From the NCBI RefSeq assembly GCF_030272615.1, contig NC_081412.1:138388747-138452746 (forward strand): a stretch of DNA of 64,000 nt. The letters are read 5' to 3'. The DNA is from Cryptomeria japonica. Lineage: Eukaryota; Streptophyta; Pinopsida; Cupressales; Cupressaceae. The position numbers and the translations under genes are program-made. Shown piece after piece: positions 10,857-21,895 of this stretch; position 1 is the stretch's first letter, and each line of letters begins with the position of its first letter. The notes beneath the pieces are model-generated. The model searched no databases and had not been told where the DNA came from. It was given only the letters and a program-made list of their open reading frames with translations.

Positions 10857-11209
10857 ATATCATATGCCAGTTCATAACCTATACCTATTTGTCGGTTAAG
10901 GCAAATATGTGAACCCGATCAGTCCAATATGAAAAACACCAAATACAAACATGCAATCCATGTCTTCGACATAACCAAATTATCTCTAGATGATAACAAG
11001 TCATCATCAACTTTCTGAGCTACCAGTGAAACATATACCGGTAACTGTGCATAAGCCAATATCCATACCGGGACCACAATGTGCCAGTTCAACAACAAAC
11101 CAATATAACCAGAGTGCCAAATCAACAATGTATACCTCAAGAAAGATAAGTGTTGACAGCAATAACAAAACCAATGCAACACATGACAAGGTCATCCATA
11201 ATACCAACA

Positions 11210-11520
11210 ATCTCCCCCTTGAGCATTGATGGAAACACTATATGGAAAAACATCTAAGTGCCAAAAATAGAATGCCAACAATCTCCCCTAAACATGTCAA
11301 CACAAAGTTCTATAATAGTATAACCAAAACCAAAATACATCTTTCAGAGTACAATGTTTTTCCATAGATATCTCTCCCCCTTTGACATCAAATGCCAAAG
11401 CAGTTAAAAATTAAACATAAAATACAACTAACTACTCCCCCTGAGCAGTAGCTCTCCTTCATCAAGCCGGAAAAATATTTTTCTTTTAGTCCTTGTCAAT
11501 TTGATGCCAATATACATCAT
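11210..11520 (-). other. Copia A 3' untranslated region with repeated polypurine tracts
   Basis: This lies between the stop of the copia A polyprotein and its 3' LTR. Minus-strand purine runs occur next to the LTR (11210-11220), near 11282, near 11372-11382 and near 11433-11445. No ORF of note. Confidence 0.6.
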
Positions 11521-11695
11521 TTAAGTCTCTATCGGTGGGGTGATTACCCCAAGCTTCTCTCTGAGATATTCAAATGTTTCCTTAGGCAAAGGCTTTGTAA
11601 AAATATCTGCAATTTGCTCTTTAGTGTTCACATAAACCAATCTCACTTGATTTTCTTCAACGTTTTCTTTCAAAAAATTATACTTAATAGAAACA
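11521..11695 (-). pseudogene. Copia A RNase H C-terminal end
   Basis: Read on the minus strand from 11695, this continues the polyprotein that stops at 47977: KYNFLKENVEENQVRL, then VYVNTKEQIADIFTKPLP and a TAA at 11521-11523. The motif TKEQ[IL]AD[IL]FTKPL is the usual C-terminal end of copia RNase H. Copia B separates it from the rest; the target duplication is AAACA. Confidence 0.88.
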
Positions 11696-14550
11696 TGATG
11701 GTATGATGAAATAATAAGTATCTGGTAGAATATTGAGAGGGGGGGTGAATCAGTATATTAAAAAACTGATAGAAATTTCTCAAACTCAAATTCAATCACA
11801 CAAAGTAAATATATCTCAGTAAAGATCAATATTCATAGGAATACTTGACATCAACTGGTTTAGCTGTTATGACAACTTAACAGCAAACAAATTTAATCAA
11901 ACATCAACAATGCTTAATCATAACTCAACATATTCATCTCTCAATGCTTCTAGTTATCATGCCTTATCAGAAGTTAACCAAATCAACAAATAAGATCATA
12001 ACCAAAAAAACATTCACCACTTGACACAAATGTTTATGTTGGCATATGTGTAGAGCTTGATGATATGATGATATTGTATGTTGTCATTGATGTCAATATG
12101 CTAAAGTATGAACTGATATATTGAAGTAAGAAAACTAGCAAGAGAACTGATATATGTGAAAAAGTGAAGCGGTATGTTTGTTCAACTGAACCAGTATGTT
12201 GGAATGTGATTCGTTATATGCAAATTTTTGTATTGAGGTTTCATTTGATATGACTACTGGTTGGTAGTCTCAGCTTTAGAGTTTCTGGTTGATGTATTCC
12301 AAGTCTGTGTGATTGAACCGACAATATTCTATGATGGGTTAGCACTGAAATGGAGATCAGATCGTGTTGCCACGTTAGCCTTGTGCATGTGAAGGATTTC
12401 CTTGAGGATCTTGCATGAAGAATATTGATCCTATCTACCTCAGGAATGTGCAAAGTCAGAGTAAATGGTAGAGAGCACGTGATGGGTTATTAGCTTCTAG
12501 AAGCGGCAAAGAACGAACGATGGAGAATGTCTTGAGATCTGTTCAAGACTATTTTATTCAATGCAATGTGTTTTGAACGGTCAGGACTAGACTGATTGTA
12601 TTGATAACCTAAATGTTTAGGGTTTAGGGTTTATGCTATCGACCTATCTGTTTCCTATAAGGTCGATGATGATTTGCATTGTGAAGTTGTTGGCAAATGT
12701 TATATGTATCCAAGTGAAGAGATATTTGATTCTTGCTAGACCAGAGAAGTGTGTTGGTACCTACAGAGTGTGATTGCAGAAGCAAAGGAGCTAAAGTGGA
12801 TCTACCTTGGCATTGAGTGTTGTTATCAGATCAGTGTATTACTTGTTGACTTCTAACCATTTCAGCAATTGGAAAATCCCTTAATAGGGTAGCTTTAATA
12901 GGATTTGTGTAAATCCTTTAACAGGGTGACTCAAATCAATGAGTTCTTCAAATCCTCTTGCGAGGTAACATTTAACAGGGTTCTAACCTTTAACTAGGTA
13001 TTTAGCCATCCCTTAACCAGGTGATCCCTAGCATGATCGGTTCCTAGCAGAACCTATTGTAAAGTCCTTAACCAGACTAGGTTCCTAACAGAGTAGACTT
13101 CAAAAGAGTTCAAAGAACAACTTGTGGGTATTCATCCCCACCGTGGTTTTTCCCAGTTGGGTTTCCACATGAAAAATCAGTGAGTCATGTATGATGCCTT
13201 TTCATGTGATGATTAGTATTTTCTGTTAAGTGGTAATGCATGTTGATCCAGTGGTCTTTATATTTCTGACGTATTACTTGTTTATGCATATGGGTGAAGT
13301 GGAAAAGAGATATTAGGTGTGGTGAAGATCTAAGTGTTACCGGTTTATGTCTTTCACAATCATATTGTGTTTTACTGGTAGTACCCTATTTTAGATCGGT
13401 GATATTGTTTACCAGTTAGTTCAGTCTTTGTAGTCAAAGTGGTTTAAGGAATTTTTTGTCTATACTAATTCACCCCCACTCTCAATATCTGTTGAGTACT
13501 TACTATTCATCATTATTCATCAGTTTATACGTGGAAAACCCAAATAGGTAAAAACCACAGTGAGATGAGACTCACAAAGATAGATATTTGAAATCTTCTG
13601 AAGTTCTCCCTGTTAGGAGCCAAGCCTGTTAAGAACTAATTCCCATTAGGAATCACCCGGTTAAGGGATTTACAAATATGCCTTGATGAAAATCACAATA
13701 CCCTATTAGGAGTAACCTCGATGGAGGATTTAAGAATCCAAGCTAATGGAAAACCTTGTTAGAGCTTACTCGGTTAAGGGATTTTACTTCTACTGTAATT
13801 GTTAGAAAACAACAAATTTTCTTGATATGTCCGAGTAGTACTACATTTGCCTGATCAGATCCTTCTAAGCTTAATTCTGCCTTCACTCGAAGCACAGATC
13901 CATTCACTAGTTAGGCAACTACACACTCAACAGGTTTCTATCAATCTTGCCAACAACCTTTACAAACAACTTCATCGACCTTAAATACAAATCAATTAGG
14001 TCGATAACACAATGAAAACCTACTTCTCATCATTGAGATTACAAACAAGTTGGTACAATCTTGACCATTAGAAATCATGAGAATCTCTTCACATTCTTCA
14101 AGAAAATTCCAACCGCTCCATGATCACCGCTTCATCGGACTTTGTAACTCATTACGCATTGTGCATTAGATGCAATCCACTTTGCTTCTTCCCTAGACAA
14201 AAATAAACACGCCAAAACAATTTAAACTTATCCTCATACAATGATCACACGTGTCTCCATCATTACCATTCATCAGAGAATAAACCAACAAACTTGATCG
14301 GTTAGGATTTAAAAACTGATAGGGTTTACTGGTTACATTGCATAGAAATGTTTAACCCTTTACACTGGTTTACCGATTCAACTCACAAAATTTACATACC
14401 GGTTTACAACATCTTCCACAAGGCTCTACTTACCGGATACTAGCCAATATCAAAAACAACAATATCAACAATAACATGAATACCATTACCAGTTTAATTG
14501 ACATCAATGGAAACATATCATTAATGCAATCTCTATGCAAAATGCCAACA
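11696..14550 (-). repeat. 3' LTR of copia B, interrupted by a solo LTR
   Basis: The pieces 11696-12036 and 13528-14550 match 46540-47976. The intact copy shows the empty insertion site (AAATGCTTATACGTGG near 46878). Net length is about 1.36 kb. Confidence 0.92.
12037..13522 (+). repeat. Solo LTR of a fifth copia-type family
   Basis: 1486 bp, TGTTGGCATATGTGTAG ... ATTATTCATCA, with perfect target duplication GTTTA (12032-12036; 13523-13527). There is no internal region, so it formed by LTR-LTR recombination. It carries the same landmarks as the other families: GTGGG (13124-13128) with CCCAC (13137-13141), then GGTTTTTCCC and GGGTTTCC, and a C-rich block ATTCACCCCCACTCTC near the 3' end. Confidence 0.93.
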
Positions 14551-14903
14551 ATCTCCCCCTTTGGCATTGATGGCAATACAAATATTAATGCCTCTGATTG
14601 TTGTTGAGATTGGTGAATAGGAATCCTGGTTTACATTACCAAGTATTTACCTTGCTTTGTCTGTCTTCAGCCTGCCCACTGGTTCACCTAATCAGACACA
14701 TAGTTCTTCTCCTTAATCACATAATTCCTCTCCCCCTTTGACACCACTACCAAAGTGAAAGTAAAAAAAATGTAACTCTTCTCTCACTATGCATCAACAT
14801 CATTCTGCAACTTGATTCTCCCCTTGTGGAATACATCCACTTCTTCATCAATCCATGTAAAATTTTGCAAGTGGTTTAGGGACTGATGTAATGATCATCA
14901 TGG
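14551..14903 (-). other. Copia B 3' untranslated region
   Basis: This holds the polypurine tract next to the LTR (minus strand ccaaagggggagat) and two further purine runs near 14729-14740 and 14816-14826. No gene is seen. Confidence 0.6.
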
Positions 14904-15408
14904 TCAACTAACTTCATGAAGAGGGACAACCCCCAATTGACTTGTAAAATAGTCAAAAGTGGTGTTAGGCAGAGGTTTGGTAAAGATATTTGCAAGCTGC
15001 TCCTTGGTAGAAACATGCTCCAAGATAACATCTTTACTTTGAACTTTTTCCCTCAAGAAGTGATATTTCAATTCAATGTGCTTAGTCCTTGTGTGCAAAA
15101 CAGGATTTTTTGAAATGTTTATTGCACTTGTATTATCACACAAAATCTTTATTGGTTATGAGATTTCCATCTTCAAACCTTTCAAAATGTGTCTCATCCA
15201 CATAACTTGTGTGCAATTCATATAAGTTGCTACATACTCAGCTTCAGCAGTAGATTGTGAAGTACAACTCTAATTTTTACTACTCCATGAAACTAGCCTT
15301 CCTCCTAGAAAGAATGCTCCATCGTTAGTACTCTTCCAGTCATCAATATTTCCTGCCCAATCAACATCTATGTATGCTTTGAAATCAAAACTTCCACCAT
15401 ATGGATAC
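14904..15408 (-). pseudogene. Copia B RNase H (C-terminal part of the polyprotein)
   Basis: The minus strand reads from 15408: FDFKAYIDVDWAGN, STNDGAFFLGGRLVSWSS, CTSQSTAEAEYVATYMNCTQ, then CDNTSAINISKNPVLHTRTK, HIELKYHFLRE and TKEQLANIFTKPLP, with the stop at 14904. These are the standard copia RNase H blocks. The upstream part lies across the Tat element and resumes at 42853 (ending in GTVDYGLWY). Confidence 0.9.
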
Positions 15409-16776
15409 TGTAGTTACATAAATCTGTCTAGTTTAATTAAATGAATATTTTCTATTTATTTGATTAAAAATCCACTAGCCATCAGTTAATTAAATTAATA
15501 TTTAATTAATTCATCTTCAAACATTCTCCTATTAATTAAATAAATTATTCAATTTATTTTAATTAATTCATTAAACTAAATTCACAATCAATTAAATGAA
15601 TATAGTCTATTTATTTCATTTAAATCCCCTTTCCTCTTTTAAATAAATTAAATAAAACATTTATTTAAATCATTAAAAACCCCCCCACTTGCATTCTCCT
15701 AAAAATACAACTTGCACCTATTTGTTGAAATAAATGAATTTTATTTTAACAAAAACCCTATTTTTCCTCACCCACCAAACCCACTTGCAATCCTAAAACC
15801 CCTTCCTAATTAGCCTAATCCATCCCCTAATTATTGTCACATTCCTAAGCAACTTGGAGTCACTTCTCAAAGACTCCAAAGTCTTTGAAAAGCATTTAAT
15901 GCTTTATGTGTCCAACAAGCTAACCTCTAAAGTCTTCCAAACCACTAATGGTTCTTACATAACCATTTATGGTTAAATCCACTTGGACCCATGGTTAGAG
16001 ACTTTGACCCCTAACTCAACCCTCATGTGACCCATGTGTATTCTCAAGCATTTATTTCTTTGACCATGGTTATCCTCACTAACTCTTGCACAAGAGTTTA
16101 TCCATTGGATAAAAGCATTACTCTTTGAATAATGAATTTATTCACTCAACTCAACATTAATCTTACCTCCCAAGTTAACCCTCAGGCCATGTCAAGCATT
16201 TAACGCTTCTTCCCTCTCCTCTCAACCTATCTTATGTTGACATTTGTCATCCTGGGATTGGATTGAAAGTCCTCACATAGATCATAAACCATTCAATCCT
16301 GACCCTTGTTGAGATTACTCAATCTCAACCATCCATTGCTCCATTTTACCTATAAATAGAGCTCATTTCTTCATAATCCAGATCCTAAAAACTTTTATGC
16401 ATTTACATTATAGTCATTTTTTAGAGAGAGCATTTAGCATAAATCAATTATATTCACTCTTTTGGTTTAAAATCAACACTAGCTAATTAGATAATCTCTT
16501 CTTTTAGCTGCTGAGAGCTACACTAATTTGGAACTTGGAGAGGAGAGGAATAAGGGAGGAGGAGATACAACCATGCTGGAAGGCATTTGGAGATGTCTTC
16601 TTGCATTTATTTTCATAGTTAAATGCTTGATTATGTTTTTAGTGTCTCTCTTGGTATGCCTGCTTAGATTAGTCTTTGGTTGATTAACACTAACATTTCT
16701 CTTTGTTTCTTGTGCTTCTTATGTGTTATACGACCATAAGCTTTTGTCTAACAATCTCCCATTTTGCAGAGCATCA
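15409..16776 (+). repeat. 5' LTR of the Tat element
   Basis: 1368 bp, very AT-rich near its start with TTAATTAA-type motifs at 15480-15620. Compared with the 3' LTR it lacks about 85 bp (present near 42502-42587) and a 19-bp block (near 41782). A TATA-like TATAAATAGAG lies near 16351. Confidence 0.92.
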
Positions 16777-16882
16777 TTTGGTGAACCCGACATGAATCAA
16801 AGAAAAACATTCTTAAACTACTAATTTTTTTGACTGTTTTAATTGACACACAGGTTGCACCTCGACACTTTTATTCATGCTT

Positions 16883-17115
16883 TAGCGCTATCGTAATTTG
16901 GTCTTTTAGCACTATTGTTTCCCCAATAGCACTATTGTCCCAAAATTAGTGCTTTTGTTTATAGTATAGCGCTATTGACCCTTAAGTAGTGCTTTTGTTC
17001 CAATATTAGCACTTTTGGCTCTTTGTGTAATAATTTAGTTTACCGCTTTTATACTTGCTATTGTGCTTCTGTGTTAAATAGCGCTTCTGTTCTCACATAG
17101 AGTATTGCTATTGTA
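16883..17115 (+). repeat. 20-bp-period tandem array of a TAGCGCTATTG-like motif
   Basis: Units TAG[CT][GA]CT[AT]TTG begin at 16907, 16927, 16947, 16967, 16987 and 17007, exactly 20 bp apart, with a first copy at 16883 and weaker copies near 17041, 17061, 17079 and 17102. The core often includes the palindrome TAGCGCTA. The spacers between cores vary. The reverse complement of the same motif forms an array at 40564-40840 inside the same element. Confidence 0.85.
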
Positions 17116-17272
17116 ATAGAGCATTGTAAAAAATGCCTTGTGACCAAAAAATCAAAACTTTGTAGTCTTGTAGAGGCCCACCATGTATGCGGATTTTACT
17201 GACATTTTGTTTTTTGTGCAGGTTTAAACTAACCCATTTTATTTCTTAAGATTTTAGAAATTCAATTTTTCT

Positions 17273-17490
17273 TTTTATTGCAAGTTAAAATTATTTTGGA
17301 ACACTTCATTTTGGTGCTTTAAAAACTCACAACAAACTTTGATTTTATTGCAAGTTAAAATCAACTCAAATTTCATTTGGTGCTTTAAAACTCACAACAA
17401 ACTTTGATTTTCTTGCAAGTTAGGGAACTCAAATTTTATTTTGGTTTTTAAAACTTAACAAGACAAATTTGATTTTCTTGCATCAACTCA
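17273..17490 (+). repeat. Tandem repeat, about 65-bp unit, 3.5 copies
   Basis: The units share TTTTATTGCAAGTTAAAAT, a TTTGGTGCTTTAAAACTCAC block and ACAACAAACTTTGATTTT, with the last unit truncated after GATTTTCTTGC. Non-coding. Confidence 0.75.
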
Positions 17491-18255
17491 AGCTAAAAAT
17501 CACAATCCACACTTTGTTTTGGGAAAATAAAAAGAATAATCAACTTTTTTTGTTTTTCAAAACGATTTACTTCAAGCAAACGTGCTTTTCATTCAGTTGA
17601 CCAGGATTTCATTTTCCTAGTTTACTCAACATATTGCCTTTGAAGGATAAAAAGAACACCATGACTATTGGAGCAACATCTCCAAATATTTAGATCACCA
17701 TTGCAATGACAAGTTAAAAAGAACAAGTGTCTTTTGTGTTTGGCACACTCGTGCAAAAAGTTTGTCGAGTGGTCCTACTTCTAACACACACTATCCTCTC
17801 CCTTGGCTTTCATGGTCCTAGGTGCAAGAGATAAGTGTTAGTAACACTCAAAGTTTATCTTTTTAAGAAATGCCTTCCAAGAGACACATCACTCTTGGGA
17901 ATGACCTCACGCAGTAAATACTTCGAGCCACTATAGAAATCAAGTGTGAGTGAAAGTTGTAGCCTTGGGTATAGTTGTTCCTATAGTTTAACTTGCCGAA
18001 AGGACAAATGGGCCCCACTACAAGTTACAAGGCTCTTAAGTGAGTCACTACAAAATTAACTTATGTCCAAAGACATAAAAAATTACTAAACACATTTTAT
18101 GTAGTAGCCCACCCATTCTATTTATTGAGGATATTTGTGATAAATTCAATGCAAGAGCATAGAAGGTTTTTCTCCCAAGATACTCACCATACATATTTCC
18201 TTGAGTAGAAACATAACTTTTTGAAAGGTTACTTGTAGCTTGATGAAAGTGGTGA

Positions 18256-19042
18256 TGTTGGAAAATGCACACTCCAATGAGAAATTGTAGGTGATTGAAG
18301 GTATTTTCATTGATGGCAACCTTACAATCATGTGATACCGGCAAGCACCGACATCGACAGACTCTACACCAACATACAGGACATTGGCACCGAAAAGGAA
18401 GATTACCGGCACCCTGGTCGACAATAATTTTGTATTAATGTATTTTTTAATTAATTGTAAACTCTTTTGTAAGTCGACATGGTGGATTGTAATATGACTC
18501 ATATATGTATGAGATCATTGTAGATCATTTAGGATAGGACATGATGCGAATTATGAATAGAAGGTAGCATACCTAATATGTGAATTATTAGGTTAAGGGT
18601 TTATGTATGTAGCAGAGCTTAAACCGGTACTGAATCTAGCATAGCAGATGCTAATCTAAAGTAGTACAAGACATTGGATTTGAATAATCCATTTTTGTAA
18701 GTCAATGTGACTTCCTTTGTAACTGAGCAGTCAGATCTAGGCACTTAGCCTTCCTACATGTGCAAGCCCCTATTGTAAGTAGTAATATTCTCTTATTGGC
18801 CAGTAAGTGAATATTGTGGGTCACAAACCCCACCGAGGTTTTTCCCACACTGGGTTTCCTCATTAAAATATTGTGTTATGGTGTGCTTTTCATGTTGTGG
18901 TTGTTATTCTTATTTGCTGCATTATTTTTGGTTTATCGATACACAGTTTTAATATGCTTTTCATGTTATAAGTTAAGAAAGTTATATTACTGGTCAGATA
19001 CTGATTCACCCCCCCCTCTCAGTATCTTTGGGAATCCTAACA
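18256..19042 (+). repeat. Solo LTR of the NA1 family
   Basis: 787 bp from TGTTGGAAAATGCACAC to GGGAATCCTAACA, homologous to 10037-10856 in opposite orientation. The terminal hairpin AGATACTGA (18996-19004) with TCAGTATCT (19019-19027) is a perfect 9-bp stem. The flanks GGTGA and AGCAA are not a clear target duplication; they differ only by transitions. Confidence 0.9.
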
Positions 19043-20318
19043 AGCAACTCTCCCATCATAAGGATCATCTATTTGTTATGCTCGTACAAGAACTATTATA
19101 TCACATCCTTAGCTTCCACAACGGGATTCATAAGGTATGTGGTACCAAAGTTGAAGAAATATCAAGATGTGGGCTGAAATTATCGCAACTAGCCATTTGA
19201 CCTTAGGGATAAAGTGTGTTTGAAGTGTCTTTGTTTTGTGTCAAGACTAGTGATAAACTGAGCTGACTTTAGGATTTGTGGAAAAACATACTCAAAAATA
19301 TTTGGAAGGAAAGGGTCATAAAAGTCCAAAGATTGGGTTGATCTAGACCCACACTTATTTGTGCCTTTTGAGGCAACATTATTGTGTTTGTGTGCTTGTT
19401 TTGTTTTCTTGTCAAAGAAAAATAAAAAATCCAATTCCAAAACAAGTATTCATCCAACACAAAAAATTTCAAAACATTTTCAAAATACCAACAAAGTGCA
19501 AAAACAAAGTATCAAACTATATGACCATTCCTCACATCTTGAGAAAGAAGAATCTTCATCAACATATCAACTTGAAGAAAAGACCATTGAGCTCAAAGGC
19601 TTTCATCAAAAGAAGGAATTTCTTCTATCTTAATAGATAGGTCTTTGTCTCCCATAGAATCTTCTTACGTCACATGCATCTTTATCTTCAAGGAAAATCA
19701 AACGAGTTTGATCAAGAGTCATTAAACCACAGAGCTTTTAATCAATATAGAGCTTTGAGCTATCATCAAAACAAGGGAGGCAAAATCAATCCTGCCTTCT
19801 TTCTAGACATTTGTATCACATATAACTCAACAAGGGAAGAACCACCAACCTCTGAAAGAGAAGAGGAAGAGTTTGTTCCTTTTGTGACATAGAGTTTCTA
19901 TTGAAGTAACATTTCATCCATTATCACATTCACATCTTATCAAATCCATTCCAACTCTCAAAACATCAAGATGTTTTTGTCCTAAGTTCTATTTCGATAT
20001 TGCTTGAATCAAACACAATACATCACTTTTTAGAGTGTCTCTACATGTAGGATAAACTCATCCTACGAGGAATTTCTACGCAAGTTAAAACTAGTCTATG
20101 AGTGAATCCTCTCATTACTAGGTAGTTGGGTTTGTAACACATTTCAAATCTCTCTAAACCTTATCACATCAAAAATTGTCAACCAAACACAACAAGGAAT
20201 TCAAGAAAAGGACTTTGGTAACATCTACCTTTGGTGCTAGAGATCCATATGCAAAACACTTCACCAAACATTAATCTTTCATTCCATCACCAAACTTCAA
20301 CAAAAACTTGTAAACAAA

Positions 20319-21895
20319 ATGGCTCAAACCAGATCAAGGTCTAGACAACTAGAAATATAAGAGGAAGAGGAGGAAAATCTCAATGAATTCCAAGAAGCCC
20401 TTGGAGGAAATGCAAATGATGACAATCCAAGTACTCCTACTCCTATAGCAATAGAGAGGGCACAACACAACCCTCTCTTCAACTGACTTTTTGATGAAAT
20501 ACTCAGGAGCAACGCTGATGCTCACTTTTTAATACTTTCCCAAGAGGGAGCCAAACTACCCTCTGATTTTGATGTTGCACAACTAAGGCAAGCATTAGAA
20601 CACTAAAGTCATAATGAGGATGAAAGAGGTCGAGATCATATCAGATACAACCTTCATCAAGGAAATCCCCCACCTCCTCCTCCTCCAAATGACATGGACA
20701 TGTTGTGGCAACAAGTCGATAATTTAGCCCAACAACTCCATAGTGGTGTGAAAACAAACCAATTTTCACTTAATGATATTTGTCCCTATCCCTTTGATAA
20801 GAATCTACATATGACACCTTTTCCATGAGGGTTTGAAACACCTAACTTTGAAAAGTATTGAGGAAAAGGAGACCCTTGCAATCATGTTAGATAATTTCAT
20901 TCAGCATTCTTAGAAGTGGCATATGAGGACACATACCTAATGTGACTCTTTCCACAAAGTTTGGCAAGGACAACCACGCAATGGTTTTCTTGACTAATAG
21001 GCGGCATTAGGACATTTGAAGAGCTGGTCGAGAAATTCATTGCACATTGTTTATATAAAATTGAACGTGATATCACCATGGCCGATCTATGTAACACTAA
21101 GCAAAAACCAGGGGAGCTATTTTCAACTTTCCTGCAATGATGGCGACAAATGTCTAGCAGGCATTCCCTTCAGCTACTTGAAAGAGAACTAGTGGAAATC
21201 TTTATTTCCAACTTGAATGAAGAAATGGAATTTCATTTAGACATAAAAGGTACAGAGTCTTTCAATGACATGATCACACAGGGTTTAAAATGTGAAAGGG
21301 CCCTCATAAAAAAGGGGCTTATAAAAATATACAATGAACCCAAAGATGTGCCTCGCCCGTGATTCAATAGTGATAAGCCTAACTTCTGGAATAAAAACAA
21401 GTGATGGGGTTGTAGATGCAAGAACTATTAAAAGTGCACAACCCGTGGTCCGCTTTGTAGGGCAAAACCCCCCTCCTAAGACCAACATGGTTCCTCCCCC
21501 ACTAAATCAAGGATGCAATGTACCGCAATAAGAACCAAGACAATGCTAGCAAAATTTATAAACAAAAATGAACATACACTCCCTTAGGGGAACCTATTGA
21601 AATAGTGTTACGTCAGTTGGTCTCTTCAAATATGGCGACTTTACCAAAAACATCCAACTACGAACCTCAAGTCAAACCTTCATGTTGGAGGGATAATGAA
21701 CATTGTGAATTCCATCAAGGGAAAGGGCATAAAACAAGCAATTGTCATAGATTGAAAGATCTTATTCAGGATCTCATTGACCGAGGCAAGATTGAAATTG
21801 GAGGCCATGACCCAAAAAATACAAACAATGATCATCTTATGTTTAAAAATCCACTGCCATCACAAGATCAAAGGGGTCCTTCCACTTCAAGGTGA
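20319..21895 (+). pseudogene. Tat element Gag
   Basis: ATG at 20319 (MAQTRSRSRQLE). The reading frame holds to about 21362 through numerous stops, then continues in another frame to 21895. Recognisable parts: a Pro stretch at 20667-20688, CPYPFDKNLHMTPFP near 20784, the capsid-like WF...FEELVEKFIAHCLY near 21010-21055, LCNTKQKPGELFSTFLQ near 21088, and an atypical zinc finger CEFHQGKGHKTSNC (C-x2-H-x4-H-x4-C) near 21706 followed by HRLKDLIQDLIDRGKI. That finger is usual for Tat/Athila-type Gag. The homologous gag of another element is at 57804-59124. Confidence 0.85.

Larger units (their letters stand above)
4416..11209 (-). repeat. 3' LTR of copia A, split by element NA1
   Basis: The pieces 4416-5169 and 10862-11209 together match the 5' LTR at 52019-53140 (about 1.1 kb each). 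The intact LTR shows the empty NA1 insertion site: GGAACATGATATCATATGTC near 52792, against a split ATATC here. The distal end has the G-rich hairpin GACAACT (4433-4439) with AGTTGTC (4459-4465). Confidence 0.93.
16777..20318 (+). other. Tat element 5' leader, about 2.75 kb without the solo LTR
   Basis: Starts with a probable primer binding site (TTTGGTGAACCCGAC at 16777-16791; the tRNA was not identified). It contains a 20-bp-period array (16883-17115), an approximately 65-bp tandem repeat (17273-17490) and a solo LTR (18256-19042), then non-coding sequence up to gag. Parts of it, such as TTTTTCTCCCAAGATACTCACCAT near 18168, recur in the leader of the other + strand Tat-like element near 56357, so the leader is conserved. 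Short ORFs near 19360-19892 are not supported as genes. Confidence 0.7.

Noticed and set aside
16883-17115. CRISPR-like array
   Set aside because: Period 20 with degenerate cores and short variable gaps, in a plant retrotransposon leader; repeats are too short and too variable, and no cas genes are present.
19359-19892. Three overlapping ORFs of 72-93 codons in the Tat leader
   Set aside because: Lys/Asn-rich low-complexity translations without motifs, in a leader where the related element has no ORF.
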